Source: Nocardioides litoris (GTDB lineage Bacteria; Actinomycetota; Actinomycetes; Propionibacteriales; Nocardioidaceae). From it: DNA of 64,000 nt. The DNA lies in the NCBI RefSeq assembly GCF_006346315.1, contig NZ_VDMR01000002.1:186001-250000 (forward strand). Reading direction: 5' to 3'. Position numbers and translations under genes: made by a program. Of this stretch, positions 34,994 to 43,087 are shown one piece after another. Under the pieces are notes generated by a model. It was not told where the DNA came from. It ran no database searches and saw only the letters and a program-made list of their open reading frames with translations. Numbering within the stretch: the stretch's first letter is position 1; each line of letters starts with the position of its first letter.

Positions 34994-35560
34994 TCAGGCG
35001 CCGAACAGCTCCTCGAGCGTCCCGCTCGCACCCGTCGTCGCGCCACCGGGCCGCTGGCGCGGGATGGCCAACCATGCGGCCCAGGTCAGGTCGCGGCCGA
35101 CGTACCGGGGTGCCTGGAGGGGCCACTCCTCGGCGATCCAGCAGGGCACGAACGCGTCGAGGGCGGCCTCGACCTCGGAGCCGAGGTGCTCGTCGCGCAC
35201 CCACCACGAGATGTCGGCGTCGGCCCCGGCCTTGTCGGTGGGGTCGATGTAGACGCAGCCCACCAGCTCGGTCTCCTCGGCGTCGAGGACGGCGTAGTTG
35301 AAGGACTGGTGGGCCTGCACCTCGTCCCAGTGGTGCTGGAGGTCCTCGCGGTCCTGCTCGGCGGTCATCTCCGCGGGCGGCCAGCCCCAGGCCTCGCCGT
35401 AGATCGACCACAGCCGCTCCCGCGAGCCCATGACGGCCGGCATGTCGAGCTCGGTGTCGTCGGGGTGGATGGGGCGCAGGTGGTGGCCGGTCGGCAGCTC
35501 GACGCGGGTGGGGTGCGCCCAGTCGGTGGGGAGCCAGGGCGTGGTCTCGGTGCTGGTCAT
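34994..35560 (-). CDS. GNAT-like protein (paralogue of the protein at 44822)
   Basis: A 188-residue protein with an acetyltransferase-like fold: PTRVELPTGHHLRPI, then a Trp-rich helix region, then strands FNYAVLDAEETELVGCVYIDP and ADISWWVRDEHLGSEVEAALDAFV. The pyrophosphate loop is not canonical (no clear Q/RxxGxG/A), so activity is uncertain. ATG 35560 overlaps the stop of the SARP-like frame (ATGA). Three tandem 11-mers of the direct-repeat family lie 68 bases upstream at 35628-35660. The protein at 44822 shares the opening motif and the two strands but lacks about 35 central residues. Confidence 0.7.
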   Translation of the reverse strand: MTSTETTPWLPTDWAHPTRVELPTGHHLRPIHPDDTELDMPAVMGSRERLWSIYGEAWGWPPAEMTAEQDREDLQHHWDEVQAHQSFNYAVLDAEETELVGCVYIDPTDKAGADADISWWVRDEHLGSEVEAALDAFVPCWIAEEWPLQAPRYVGRDLTWAAWLAIPRQRPGGATTGASGTLEELFGA

Positions 35561-35865
35561 CTCGGGTCCTCGGGGTCCTCGGGGTCTCGGGCCGACCGGT
35601 CGGTCGGCGTCGGTACGACGGTGGCGGGTGCCGCTTGCGGCGGGCTTGTCGCATGTTGCTCGCGCCCGACGTCGGCGGCCGGGCGCCCGGCCGCGGTGTG
35701 GGTCGACCACCCGCTCCGGGTCCGGTCGCACAGCCGGACGCGCAGCCGGGAGACGACGGAGTGCAGGCCGGTCGCCGACCCGGGTCTGCACTCGCCCCAC
35801 AACCGGGCCTCGACCACCACGAGGGGGCCGAGGACGCGCAGGCGGACGGCGGGGCAGGACGACAT
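35557..35865 (-). pseudogene. Broken SARP/AfsR-like regulator fragment
   Basis: A 102-residue frame. Its start, VRLRVLGPLVVVE, and its middle, LWGECRPGSATGLHSVVSRLRVRL, match the two ends of a SARP (OmpR-like winged-helix) DNA-binding domain. The stretch that normally lies between them (the GGxxxRALLALLLL and ADRLVDA helices) is missing, and no BTAD domain follows; the tail is low-complexity Pro/Thr/Arg. It therefore looks like an internally deleted remnant. ATG 35865 has GGAG close upstream, and the stop overlaps the next gene, so it may still be translated. A near-perfect 11-bp tandem direct repeat lies just upstream. Confidence 0.45.
35628..35660 (-). promoter_or_regulatory. Direct-repeat site S2: three tandem 11-mers
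   Basis: On the minus strand the consecutive 11-mers AGCAACATGCG, ACAAGCCCGCC and GCAAGCGGCAC place CAA at intervals of 10 and 11 bases, so the core repeats on one helix face. The site ends 67 bases before the GNAT-like start at 35560, a sensible place for an activator site. It lies inside the degenerate SARP-like frame. Confidence 0.55.
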
Positions 35866-35883
35866 GGCTCCAGGGTGGCGCGG

Positions 35884-35905
35884 CCCGCTTGCAACCCGCT
35901 TGCGA
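35884..35905 (-). promoter_or_regulatory. Direct-repeat site S1: TCGCAAGCGGG plus TTGCAAGCGGG
   Basis: Two adjoining 11-mers on the minus strand match at 10 of 11 positions. It is the cleanest member of the family. It lies 18 bases before the ATG of the SARP-like fragment at 35865, in the intergenic gap before the exported hydrolase end. Confidence 0.6.
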
Positions 35906-35941
35906 TCCGGCCGTCGGGTGGGTCGAGCCAGGTGGGACGGG

Positions 35942-37039
35942 TCAGACGCCCTGGGCGCGGAAGAACCGGATGGTCCGGTCCATCGCCTCGAAGAACGCCG
36001 GGCCGAAGGCGTGGCCGTCGTCGTACTCCGCCAGTCGCACGTCGACCCCCGCCTCCTCGAGCGCGGCGGTGGTCGCGGTGGCCCACGGCGGCGGGCAGGT
36101 GTCGTCGAAGCGGCCGTGCACCATCAGCACCGGCTCGGTGATGCGGTCGACGTAGGGCCGCGAGGAGTTGCGGCGCCAGAACGCGGGGTTGTCCTCGGGC
36201 AGGCCGTGCCGCTCGCGCAGGGCCGCGGTGTCGGCGCTGTCGGCGGCGTCGTCGCGCTGGAACTGCTCGAAGTTCTGCGCCTCGAGCGACGACACCGACG
36301 CCCACGGCGCCGCGGCCTGCACCAGCCCCGGCGCGGCGACCAGCGACTTCAGCACCACCCCGCCGCCCATCGACCGGCCGAACAGCGCCACCCGGTCGTC
36401 GGCCACCGGCACGTCCTTCGACGCCCGCAGCGCCTTGACCGCGTTGATGACGTCGGCGCTGTAGCCCAGCCGCATGTCGAGCTGGAAGTCCGGGTCGTCG
36501 TCGGACTCGGCGTGGTTGCGGTAGTCGACGTGCAGCGCGACGTACCCCCGGTCGGCGAGGTAGCCCCGCTCGCGCGTCATCCCCTGCCCGCGCACGTAGA
36601 CGTCGGGGTCGATGTAGCCGTGCGCCAGCACCACCGCGGGGAACGGCCCGCGCCCCTTCGGCACGTTGAGCACGCCGGTGATCGTGTACGCCTCGGTCTC
36701 GCCCTGGGGCGTCGTGCTGCGGCTGCGGTAGCTCACGTCGTACGACGTGAAGGCGGCCGTCTCCTCCCGCACCGCCCCCAGGCGGAGCCGGTCGCCCCGG
36801 TGCTCCTGCTGGGAGAGGCCGAGCACGGAGACCGGCGGCGCGAGGGGCTCGGGCTCCTCGGTGGGCGTCTCGCTCGGCGCGGTCGGGTCGGGCGTCGGCG
36901 CCTCCTCGCCCGGTGGCGCGCTCGAGGCGGTGGTGGACGTCGGCGCGGGCGCCTCCGGACCCGCCTCGTCCTCGGCTCCGCTCGAGCACCCGGCCAGCAC
37001 GGTCCCGGCGAGCACGACTCCGACCAGCCCTCGGCGCAT
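35942..37039 (-). CDS. Exported lipoprotein alpha/beta-hydrolase (prolyl-oligopeptidase-like)
   Basis: A 365-residue protein with a lipoprotein signal (VVLAGTVLAGC, lipobox Cys near residue 17) and an 50-residue Pro/Glu/Thr-rich spacer. The alpha/beta-hydrolase domain has HGYIDPDVY (oxyanion), VDYRNHAES, nucleophile Ser in FGRSMGGGVV, Asp in HGRFDDTCPP and His in YDDGHAFGP. The layout matches S9-type acyl-peptidases or esterases on the outer membrane face. ATG 37039 is used; GTG 37048 is equally close. Confidence 0.82.
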   Translation of the reverse strand: MRRGLVGVVLAGTVLAGCSSGAEDEAGPEAPAPTSTTASSAPPGEEAPTPDPTAPSETPTEEPEPLAPPVSVLGLSQQEHRGDRLRLGAVREETAAFTSYDVSYRSRSTTPQGETEAYTITGVLNVPKGRGPFPAVVLAHGYIDPDVYVRGQGMTRERGYLADRGYVALHVDYRNHAESDDDPDFQLDMRLGYSADVINAVKALRASKDVPVADDRVALFGRSMGGGVVLKSLVAAPGLVQAAAPWASVSSLEAQNFEQFQRDDAADSADTAALRERHGLPEDNPAFWRRNSSRPYVDRITEPVLMVHGRFDDTCPPPWATATTAALEEAGVDVRLAEYDDGHAFGPAFFEAMDRTIRFFRAQGV

Positions 37040-37122
37040 GTGCGTCACGGTACGGCGGCCCGGCAAGCCGGGGCGGTCCGTCGTCGTCCGGTGACCAGCC
37101 GAGACGGGGCTAGGTTCGAGCC

Positions 37123-37950
37123 GTGCAGCCGATCCCGCTCGCATCCCTGCTCCCGGTCGACCTGGCTCCGACGGACGTCAAGGTGCACTTCGCCGTCTGG
37201 AACCAGGTCAAGCACCCGATCGACGTGCTGGCCGCGGACTGGGCGGAGTGGCAGGGGTGGAACTCCTACCGCAGCGCCAACGACGACTTCAACCGCCGCT
37301 TCGTCTTCTCGGTCGCCCAGGACAAGGGCGACGCCTCGCTCTGGCTCTTCGGTGGGGTCTGGGAGGTCCTGGAGCGCCGGCCCGAGCAGTACACCCAGTC
37401 CTACCGCGTGCAGCTGCGGGAGGACCTGCTCGGCGCCTGGATCCGCCGGCTGTACGTCCGTCACCGCCGCACCGGCCGCAACATCCGACGGACCTTCGAG
37501 TCGGTGCTGCCGACGATGACGGTCGCCTCGGTCCTGCCCGAGCCCTTCACCGGCGACCCGTTCCCGGGGCACGACCGCATCAACCACAGCCTCGCCGACC
37601 TCCAGGCGGTGGTCGCGCAGGCTCGAGCCGACTGGCGCATCGCGCTGGAGAGCATGAAGGGCGTCTACGTCATCCACGACCAGCAGACCGGGCAGCGGTA
37701 CGTGGGCTCGGCCTACGGCGACACCGGCATCTGGCAGCGCTGGTCGACGTACGCCGCCACGCTGCACGGCGGCAACGTCGGGCTCCAGGCGCTCGTGGAG
37801 GACAAGGGCGAGGAGTACTACCGGACCAACATGCGCTTCGCGCTGCTGGAGTACTGGTCGATGCGGACCGACGACGACCACGTCCTCGAGCGGGAGTCGT
37901 ACTGGAAGGACGTGCTGCACGCGCGGTCGCTCGGCCACAACAGGAACTAG
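37123..37950 (+). CDS. GIY-YIG nuclease family protein
   Basis: A 275-residue protein. The C-terminal third is a GIY-YIG domain: GVYVIHDQQTG, RYVGSA (the YIG half), Arg in IWQRWSTYA, Glu in LERESYWKDVL and a terminal Asn in LGHNRN, so the catalytic set appears complete. The N-terminal 165 residues are unique, with Trp/Tyr-rich strands (ADWAEWQGWNSYRS, DASLWLFGGVW) that may recognise a target. Such stand-alone fusions occur in restriction, repair and mobile endonucleases. GTG at 37123 follows a weak GAG. No methylase is adjacent. Confidence 0.8.
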   Translation: MQPIPLASLLPVDLAPTDVKVHFAVWNQVKHPIDVLAADWAEWQGWNSYRSANDDFNRRFVFSVAQDKGDASLWLFGGVWEVLERRPEQYTQSYRVQLREDLLGAWIRRLYVRHRRTGRNIRRTFESVLPTMTVASVLPEPFTGDPFPGHDRINHSLADLQAVVAQARADWRIALESMKGVYVIHDQQTGQRYVGSAYGDTGIWQRWSTYAATLHGGNVGLQALVEDKGEEYYRTNMRFALLEYWSMRTDDDHVLERESYWKDVLHARSLGHNRN

Positions 37951-37989
37951 CCGGCACCGGCCGGCGGGCGTGTCGACGCCCTGACCGGC

Positions 37990-39366
37990 CTACAACCCGA
38001 GCGCCCCCGGGTTGAGGATGCCCTGCGGGTCCAGCGCCGCCTTGACCCGCCGGGTGAGGGCCATGACGTCCGGGCCGAGCTGGTCGGGCAGGGCGGGGGC
38101 CTTGGCGCGACCGACGCCGTGCTCGCCGGTGATGGTGCCGCCGAGGGCGATGGCGCAGGCCATGACCTCGGCGAACGCCGTCCGCGCGCGCTCCTCCGAC
38201 TCGGGCGTGTAGACGATGATCGGGTGGGTGTTGCCGTCGCCGGCGTGGGCGACGACGGGGATCTCGACGTCCTGCTCGGTGGCGATGGCGGCGATCCGGG
38301 CCAGCAGCTCGGGCAGGAGCGGGATCGGGACGCCGACGTCCTCGAGCAGGATCGAGCCGCGGGCCTCGATGGCCGGGAACGCCATCCGGCGAGCCGCCAC
38401 GAACATCTCGCCCTCGTCGGGGTCGTCGGTCACGAAGACCTCGGTCGCGCCCTGCTCCGCGCACGCGGCCCGCATCACCTCGATCTCCTCGGCGCGGGCG
38501 GCGCCCGGCGCGTCGGACTGGGCGACGAGCAGGGCGGCGGTGGAGCGGTCCAGGCCCATCGGCTTGTAGTCCTCGACGGCGTTGATCGAGGCCTGGTCCA
38601 TCAGCTCCATCATCGAGGGGCGCAGCGTGCGCCCGACCGCCACGACGGCGTCGGCGGCGGCGCCGACCGAGGGGAACGACGCCACCAGCGTGGAGCGCAC
38701 GGCCTGGGCCGGCACCAGCCGCAGCGTGGCCCGGGTGACGACGCCGAGGGTGCCCTCGCTCCCGACGAACAGCTTGAGCAGCGACAACCCGGCGACGTCC
38801 TTGATCCGCTTGCCGCCCAGGGTGACCAGGGTGCCGTCGGCCAGCACGACGTCGAGCCCGAGCACGTAGTCGGTCGTGACGCCGTACTTGACGCAGCACA
38901 GGCCGCCCGCGTTGGTGGCGACGTTGCCGCCGATCGAGCAGATCTCGTACGACGACGGGTCGGGCGGGTACCACAGGCCGTGCTCGGCGGCGGCCGCCTT
39001 GACCTCGATGTTCAACGCGCCCGGCTCGACCACGGCGACCCGGCACTCGGTGTCGATCTCGATGGCGCGCATCCGCTCCAGGGCGAGCACGATGCCGCCG
39101 TCGACGGCCGACGAGCCGCCCGACAGGCCGCTGCCCGCGCCCCGCGGGACCACGGGCACGCCGCGCTCGGCCGCCCACCGCACCGCGACCTGCACGTGCT
39201 CGGCGGTCTCGGCGCGCACCACCGCGAGCGGGGTGCCGGCGGTGACGTCGTGCGACCAGTCCCAGCGGTAGGGCTCGGCGACGTCGGGGTCGACGGTGAC
39301 GACACCGTCGGGGAGCGCGGAGACGAGGGAGTCGAGGTCGACGGTGGTGTCGGTCACAGCGCCCAT
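37990..39366 (-). CDS. FAD-binding oxidase, glycolate/D-lactate dehydrogenase (GlcD) type
   Basis: A 458-residue flavoprotein: FAD site VPRGAGSGLSGGS, CSIGGNVATNAGG, KLFVGSEGTLGVVT, and the C-terminal FAD-oxidase domain with AHAGDGNTHPI and GTITGEHGVG carrying the catalytic/metal His residues. It oxidises a 2-hydroxy acid such as glycolate or D-lactate with transfer to a quinone or other acceptor. ATG 39366 or GTG 39357 are both possible starts. Ends 39 bases from the convergent GIY-YIG gene. Confidence 0.9.
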   Translation of the reverse strand: MGAVTDTTVDLDSLVSALPDGVVTVDPDVAEPYRWDWSHDVTAGTPLAVVRAETAEHVQVAVRWAAERGVPVVPRGAGSGLSGGSSAVDGGIVLALERMRAIEIDTECRVAVVEPGALNIEVKAAAAEHGLWYPPDPSSYEICSIGGNVATNAGGLCCVKYGVTTDYVLGLDVVLADGTLVTLGGKRIKDVAGLSLLKLFVGSEGTLGVVTRATLRLVPAQAVRSTLVASFPSVGAAADAVVAVGRTLRPSMMELMDQASINAVEDYKPMGLDRSTAALLVAQSDAPGAARAEEIEVMRAACAEQGATEVFVTDDPDEGEMFVAARRMAFPAIEARGSILLEDVGVPIPLLPELLARIAAIATEQDVEIPVVAHAGDGNTHPIIVYTPESEERARTAFAEVMACAIALGGTITGEHGVGRAKAPALPDQLGPDVMALTRRVKAALDPQGILNPGALGL

Positions 39367-39433
39367 GGAACCACGGGCCGCCACGACCGGCGGCCGGTCA
39401 GGACGAGAGCCCGGAGCAGGGCCGGGAGCAGGG

Positions 39434-40645
39434 TCAGGAGCGGCGGACCAGCACGGAGATGCCGGCGGGCACGGCGAGGGCCACGACCACGGCGAACCCC
39501 ACCAGCACCGGCACCACGTCGGCCACGAGCAGCAGGGCGCCGATGACCACGACGGGGATCGTGATGCCGACGTAGGCGCTGAGGAACAGCGCCGCCAGCG
39601 TCTCGCCGCGGCGCTCGGGCGCCGCCAGCCCGGCGACGGTGGCCACCGACGCCGCGAACACCAGGCCGACGCCGCCCGTGGCCAGGAACCCGCCGCCCAC
39701 GAAGACCGGCAGCGAGGCCGTCAGGCCGGCCACGGCCACCACGAGCACGCCGACCGCGACGAGGGCCGCGCCCGCCACCAGCTGGGTACGCCGCCCGGCC
39801 CGGAACAGCAGCACCTGGCTGACGATCCCGCCGGCCAGGACCCCGGTGACCACGGCGCCGACCTCGACCCGTGAGGTGGTGCCGACGACCTCGACCAGGA
39901 ACGTGCCGGTCAGGCCGGTGATGAAGCCGAGGACCGAGAAGCCGGCCAGCGCGGCCACCGACGCGCCCACGAACGGCCCGCGCACCTCGGGGTCGACACC
40001 CACCCGCTGCGGCCGGTAGCGCCACGGCCGGGCGCGGGCCTCGTCGGGGACCGTCTCGGGGGCGAGCCACAGCAGGAGGCCCGCGACGACGAGGACGCCG
40101 ACGTAGACGGCGTACGGCGTGACGATGGGGTCACCGGCCAGGCTCAGCAGCGCGGCGACCAACGGGCCGACGGCCAAGCCGCCGAGGTTGGCCACGTTGG
40201 CCAGGGTGCGGCCGACGACGGGGTCGGCGCCCGCCCGGCGCTCGTGCAGCTCGGCCACCGCGGCCGTCGCGGTCGCCGACAGGCCGCCGACGCCGAGACC
40301 GGTGAGGAAGCGCAGCACGAGCAGCGACGCGGTGTCGGCCAGCAGCACGAACCCGACCGCCAGCACCACCTCCAGCGCGACGACCCCGACCAGCACCGGC
40401 CGGCGGCCGACGTGGTCGGAGACGTGGCCCGCGAGCACCAGCCCGGCGACCACGCCCACGCCGTACGCCGCGAAGACGAGGCTGACCGTGAACGCGCCGA
40501 ACCCGTCGCGCTGCTCGTACAGGCCGTACAGCGGCGTCGGCACGGTCATGAACGACATGACGAGGGCGAACGCCCCCGCCACCCCGACCGCCCCGACCCG
40601 CCGGCCGGTCCTGGCTGTGCTGGTCTCGCTCGCCGTCGTGGTCAC
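39434..40645 (-). CDS. MFS transporter (12-TM)
   Basis: A 403-residue transporter with about 12 membrane segments. MFS motif A is GHVSDHVGRRP, with TPLYGLYEQ in TM1, a typical sugar/drug exporter pattern (YbcL/AraJ-like). GTG at 40645 is selected over a TTG at 40657 because the latter adds four residues without a better ribosome site. Substrate unknown. Confidence 0.83.
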   Translation of the reverse strand: MTTTASETSTARTGRRVGAVGVAGAFALVMSFMTVPTPLYGLYEQRDGFGAFTVSLVFAAYGVGVVAGLVLAGHVSDHVGRRPVLVGVVALEVVLAVGFVLLADTASLLVLRFLTGLGVGGLSATATAAVAELHERRAGADPVVGRTLANVANLGGLAVGPLVAALLSLAGDPIVTPYAVYVGVLVVAGLLLWLAPETVPDEARARPWRYRPQRVGVDPEVRGPFVGASVAALAGFSVLGFITGLTGTFLVEVVGTTSRVEVGAVVTGVLAGGIVSQVLLFRAGRRTQLVAGAALVAVGVLVVAVAGLTASLPVFVGGGFLATGGVGLVFAASVATVAGLAAPERRGETLAALFLSAYVGITIPVVVIGALLLVADVVPVLVGFAVVVALAVPAGISVLVRRS

Positions 40646-40727
40646 GTACGCCGTCAACCGCCGCGCGGGCGTGGGTGTTCCGCACCGACGCCGGTCGGGC
40701 TCAGGGGCGGGGTCGGCCCGAACCCCG

Positions 40728-42080
40728 TCAGCGGCGGACCTTCAACCGCGCCAGCGACGTGCCGGGCGGGATCGACCCGCACGAGGACGGCGCGGCCCGG
40801 CCGGCGAAGCGGGCCTCGGTCCAGGCGATGGCGTCGGGCAGCCACAGCGGGACGGTCGTGAAGTGCGACAGCGGGTACTGCTGGTAGCGGACGCGGGTGC
40901 CGGCGTTGCAGTACTTGCGGGCCAGGGTGCGCACGTCGCCGGCGATCATCACGCCGTCGCCGGGGCCGATGCCGGGCTTGTCGCCGGGGGTGCCCTCGAC
41001 CTCGCCGCCGGCGCCCTGGCCGATGAACATCGGCACGGTCGGGCTGCGGCGCAGCCCGAGGTTGAGCTGGTTGACGGTGCGGACGTACTCCGGGATCGAG
41101 GCGGGATCGCGGTAGCGCCGCTTGACCAGCTGCTCGAAGCGCAGGCCCGGGTAGCGGCCGAGCACGTCGGCGATGGGGGCCTTCTGCAGCGCCCGGAAGA
41201 TCCGCTTGCCGCGCGCGCTGAGGTAGCGCCGGAGGTCGATCCCGAAGGCGCGGGCGGCGCCGACCAGCGCCATCGGGGCGACGCCGGCCCACACCTGCGA
41301 GCCCGAGACGTAGGGCAGGTTGTTGTCGGGCGCGACGAGCACGCCGCCCTCCGCGGCGCCCACGAGCCGCCGGTTGATGTCCGGGGCGTAGGTCGGGGCG
41401 AGGGTCGCGGCCCAGTTGGTCGCGATGGCGCCGCCGGAGTAGCCGAACAGTGCGATGTCGGGCTGGGCCGCGATGCCGGCGGCGGGCGAGGCCAGCGCGG
41501 CGCGCAGGGAGTCGAGGGTGGTGTAGCCGTACTCCGGGCCGGCGGCGAAGTCGGCCGTGCGGCCCTGGGTGTCGGCCATGACGACGGAGTAGCCGGCCAG
41601 CAGGAACGGCGTGACCAGGGCGGTCTCGGCGTGCACCGCCGAGGTGCCGCTGCTGCGGCCGCCCGCGACGGCGTACGACGGGCCGTCGAGGGGGTTGAGG
41701 GAGTCGTAGAACGAGCCGTAGGCCACGACGCGGTCGGGGTGGAGCGCGACGGGCGGCTTGAGGATCGAGGTGGCGTTCCACGTGGCGCGGCCGCGCTGGT
41801 CGGTGGTGCGGTAGAGCAGCTGCACGACGCGGATCGGCAGCGGGATGCCCTGCACGGAGTAGGTGAGGGTCCGGGTCTTGATGACCTGGCCGCGCTTCAT
41901 CTTCCGCAGCTGCGCCCGCGTGCCCTGGTAGCTCTGGAACGGCGCCGCCGCGGCCTGGCGTGCGGCGACCGGCGCCGTGGCCGCGGACGCGGACGCGGGG
42001 GCCACCGGCACCGAGACCAGGACACCGGCGCCGAGCACCAGCGCGAGCAGCGTGACGAGCAACGACCTGGACCGACCCAC
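40728..42080 (-). CDS. Secretory lipase (LIP family)
   Basis: A 450-residue exported protein. Signal peptide at about 6-32 (LLVTLLALVLGAGVLVSVPVAPASA). The alpha/beta-hydrolase core has nucleophile Ser in LFGYSGGAIATNW, an upstream VVMADTQGRTADF, and conserved SYEGYTTLDSLRAA-like (here YGYTTLDSLRAA) features of the secretory lipase (fungal LIP-like) family. It cleaves ester lipids outside the cell. GTG 42080 follows GGGGGT. A Gly-rich loop (GQGAGGEVEGTPGDKPG) interrupts the lid region. Confidence 0.85.
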   Translation of the reverse strand: MGRSRSLLVTLLALVLGAGVLVSVPVAPASASAATAPVAARQAAAAPFQSYQGTRAQLRKMKRGQVIKTRTLTYSVQGIPLPIRVVQLLYRTTDQRGRATWNATSILKPPVALHPDRVVAYGSFYDSLNPLDGPSYAVAGGRSSGTSAVHAETALVTPFLLAGYSVVMADTQGRTADFAAGPEYGYTTLDSLRAALASPAAGIAAQPDIALFGYSGGAIATNWAATLAPTYAPDINRRLVGAAEGGVLVAPDNNLPYVSGSQVWAGVAPMALVGAARAFGIDLRRYLSARGKRIFRALQKAPIADVLGRYPGLRFEQLVKRRYRDPASIPEYVRTVNQLNLGLRRSPTVPMFIGQGAGGEVEGTPGDKPGIGPGDGVMIAGDVRTLARKYCNAGTRVRYQQYPLSHFTTVPLWLPDAIAWTEARFAGRAAPSSCGSIPPGTSLARLKVRR

Positions 42081-42183
42081 GAGGACCCCCGACGAGGTAG
42101 CGGACGTGACGGTCGCCACGTCGACCTCGCCATGGTGCGCCAGCGCGTCGGGCCCCGACAAGAGACCCCGGGAGGGGCGCTCG

Positions 42184-42690
42184 TCACACCGCGCGGTGGT
42201 GGACGTGCTCGCGGTGGCATGCCCCGTCGCCGTAGGGCACGAGCCCGCACAGCTCGCCCGACAGCACGAAGCCGGCCTTGGCCGCCACCCGGCACGACGC
42301 CGGGTTGGCCACCGCGTGGAACAGCCGCACCCGTCGTACGCCGAGCTCGGCGGCCGCCCGCGCCACGGCGGCCGACACCGCCGCGGTGGCCACGCCCCGG
42401 CCGGCCTCCGCGGCCAGCACCCGGTAGCCCACCTCGGCCTCGTGGCCGGACCCGCCGGGGACCGGCCCGCGGCCGAACACCGCGACCGTGCCGAGCAGCC
42501 GGTCGTCGGCGGGATCGGCCACGGCCCAGGTGCGGTGGGTGGTGCCGTGCCCGCCCGCGTTGCTCCGCCCCGCCCAGGCGCCGAGCGGTCCGGGCGGGAA
42601 GGGGTTCCACAGCGCGACCCCCGGCTCGGCCGCGAGCGCGGCCAGCCGGTCGCGGTCGGGCCGGGCGAAGGCACGCAGGACGACGGTCAC
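42184..42690 (-). CDS. GNAT N-acetyltransferase (RimJ/RimL-like)
   Basis: A 168-residue GNAT. Acetyl-CoA loop motif A is YRVLAAEAGRGVATAAVSAAV (RGVAT gives the pyrophosphate grip), then VRLFHAVANPASCRVAAKAGFVLSGEL, the standard motif B of RimJ/L-type enzymes. It probably acetylates an amine on a protein or small molecule. GTG 42690 has GGGGA immediately upstream. The upstream 100 bases consist of a 9-bp tandem repeat that could affect its expression. Confidence 0.85.
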   Translation of the reverse strand: MTVVLRAFARPDRDRLAALAAEPGVALWNPFPPGPLGAWAGRSNAGGHGTTHRTWAVADPADDRLLGTVAVFGRGPVPGGSGHEAEVGYRVLAAEAGRGVATAAVSAAVARAAAELGVRRVRLFHAVANPASCRVAAKAGFVLSGELCGLVPYGDGACHREHVHHRAV

Positions 42691-42713
42691 GTCCCCATCC
42701 TGCGCCCCTGGCC

Positions 42714-42799
42714 GCCGACAGCGCCGACAGCGCCGACAGCGCCGACAGCGCCGACAGCGCCGACAGCGCCGACAGCGCCGACAGCAAGGCGCTGTCGGC
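42714..42799. repeat. 9-bp tandem repeat (8 x GCCGACAGC) with terminal inverted copy
   Basis: Eight perfect head-to-tail copies of GCCGACAGC occupy 42714-42785. A 5-base loop (AAGGC) is followed by GCTGTCGGC (42791-42799), the exact complement, so the last copy makes a 9-bp hairpin and any earlier copy could pair with it instead. It lies 24 bases before the GNAT start on one side and 93 bases before the 44-aa gene on the other. Short perfect tandem repeats like this are prone to slippage. Confidence 0.95.
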
Positions 42800-42803
42800 G
42801 GAC

Positions 42804-42825
42804 TGCACGGGTGTTGCAAGCCCGG
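42804..42825 (+). promoter_or_regulatory. Direct-repeat site S3: TGCACGGGTGT plus TGCAAGCCCGG
   Basis: Two adjoining 11-mers share TGCA at 11-base spacing; the second carries the full TGCAAGC core. The site ends 66 bases before the ATG of the 44-aa gene at 42892, nearly the same distance as S2 to its gene. Confidence 0.5.
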
Positions 42826-42891
42826 CCCCCCAGGCTCCTCGTCGACGGCCCGCACCAGGCGGGCCGCGACCCGGTCCCCCGAGGAGACGCC

Positions 42892-43026
42892 ATGACCACC
42901 GCCCGCCCCCTGCGCCGCCCCCGCGCCCTGCACGCCGAGCAGCGCACCGTGCGGCTCGCCGCCCTGCGGCGCCGCCAGCAGGCGCAGGTCACGGCCGACA
43001 TCCGCCGGCTGACCGTCCTCACCTGA
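42892..43026 (+). CDS. Small basic protein (44 aa)
   Basis: ATG 42892 with an ideal GAGGAG ribosome site opens a 44-residue, strongly basic protein (MTTARPLRRPRALHAEQRT, ending RRLTVLT) that is mostly one amphipathic Arg/Ala/Gln helix. It ends 61 bases before the secreted PD40-like gene, so the two are likely one transcript. It may bind nucleic acid or membrane, or act as a translated leader; nothing proves either. Too short for standard family recognition. Confidence 0.6.
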   Translation: MTTARPLRRPRALHAEQRTVRLAALRRRQQAQVTADIRRLTVLT

Positions 43027-43087
43027 CCCGCACCCCCCACCCCGCATCCGCACCCCGCATCCGCACCCCGCACCCCAGGAGCTCTCG

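Noticed and set aside
42714-42799. Possible CRISPR array
   Set aside because: Units are 9 bp, directly adjacent and without spacers; no cas gene is nearby. It is a simple tandem repeat.
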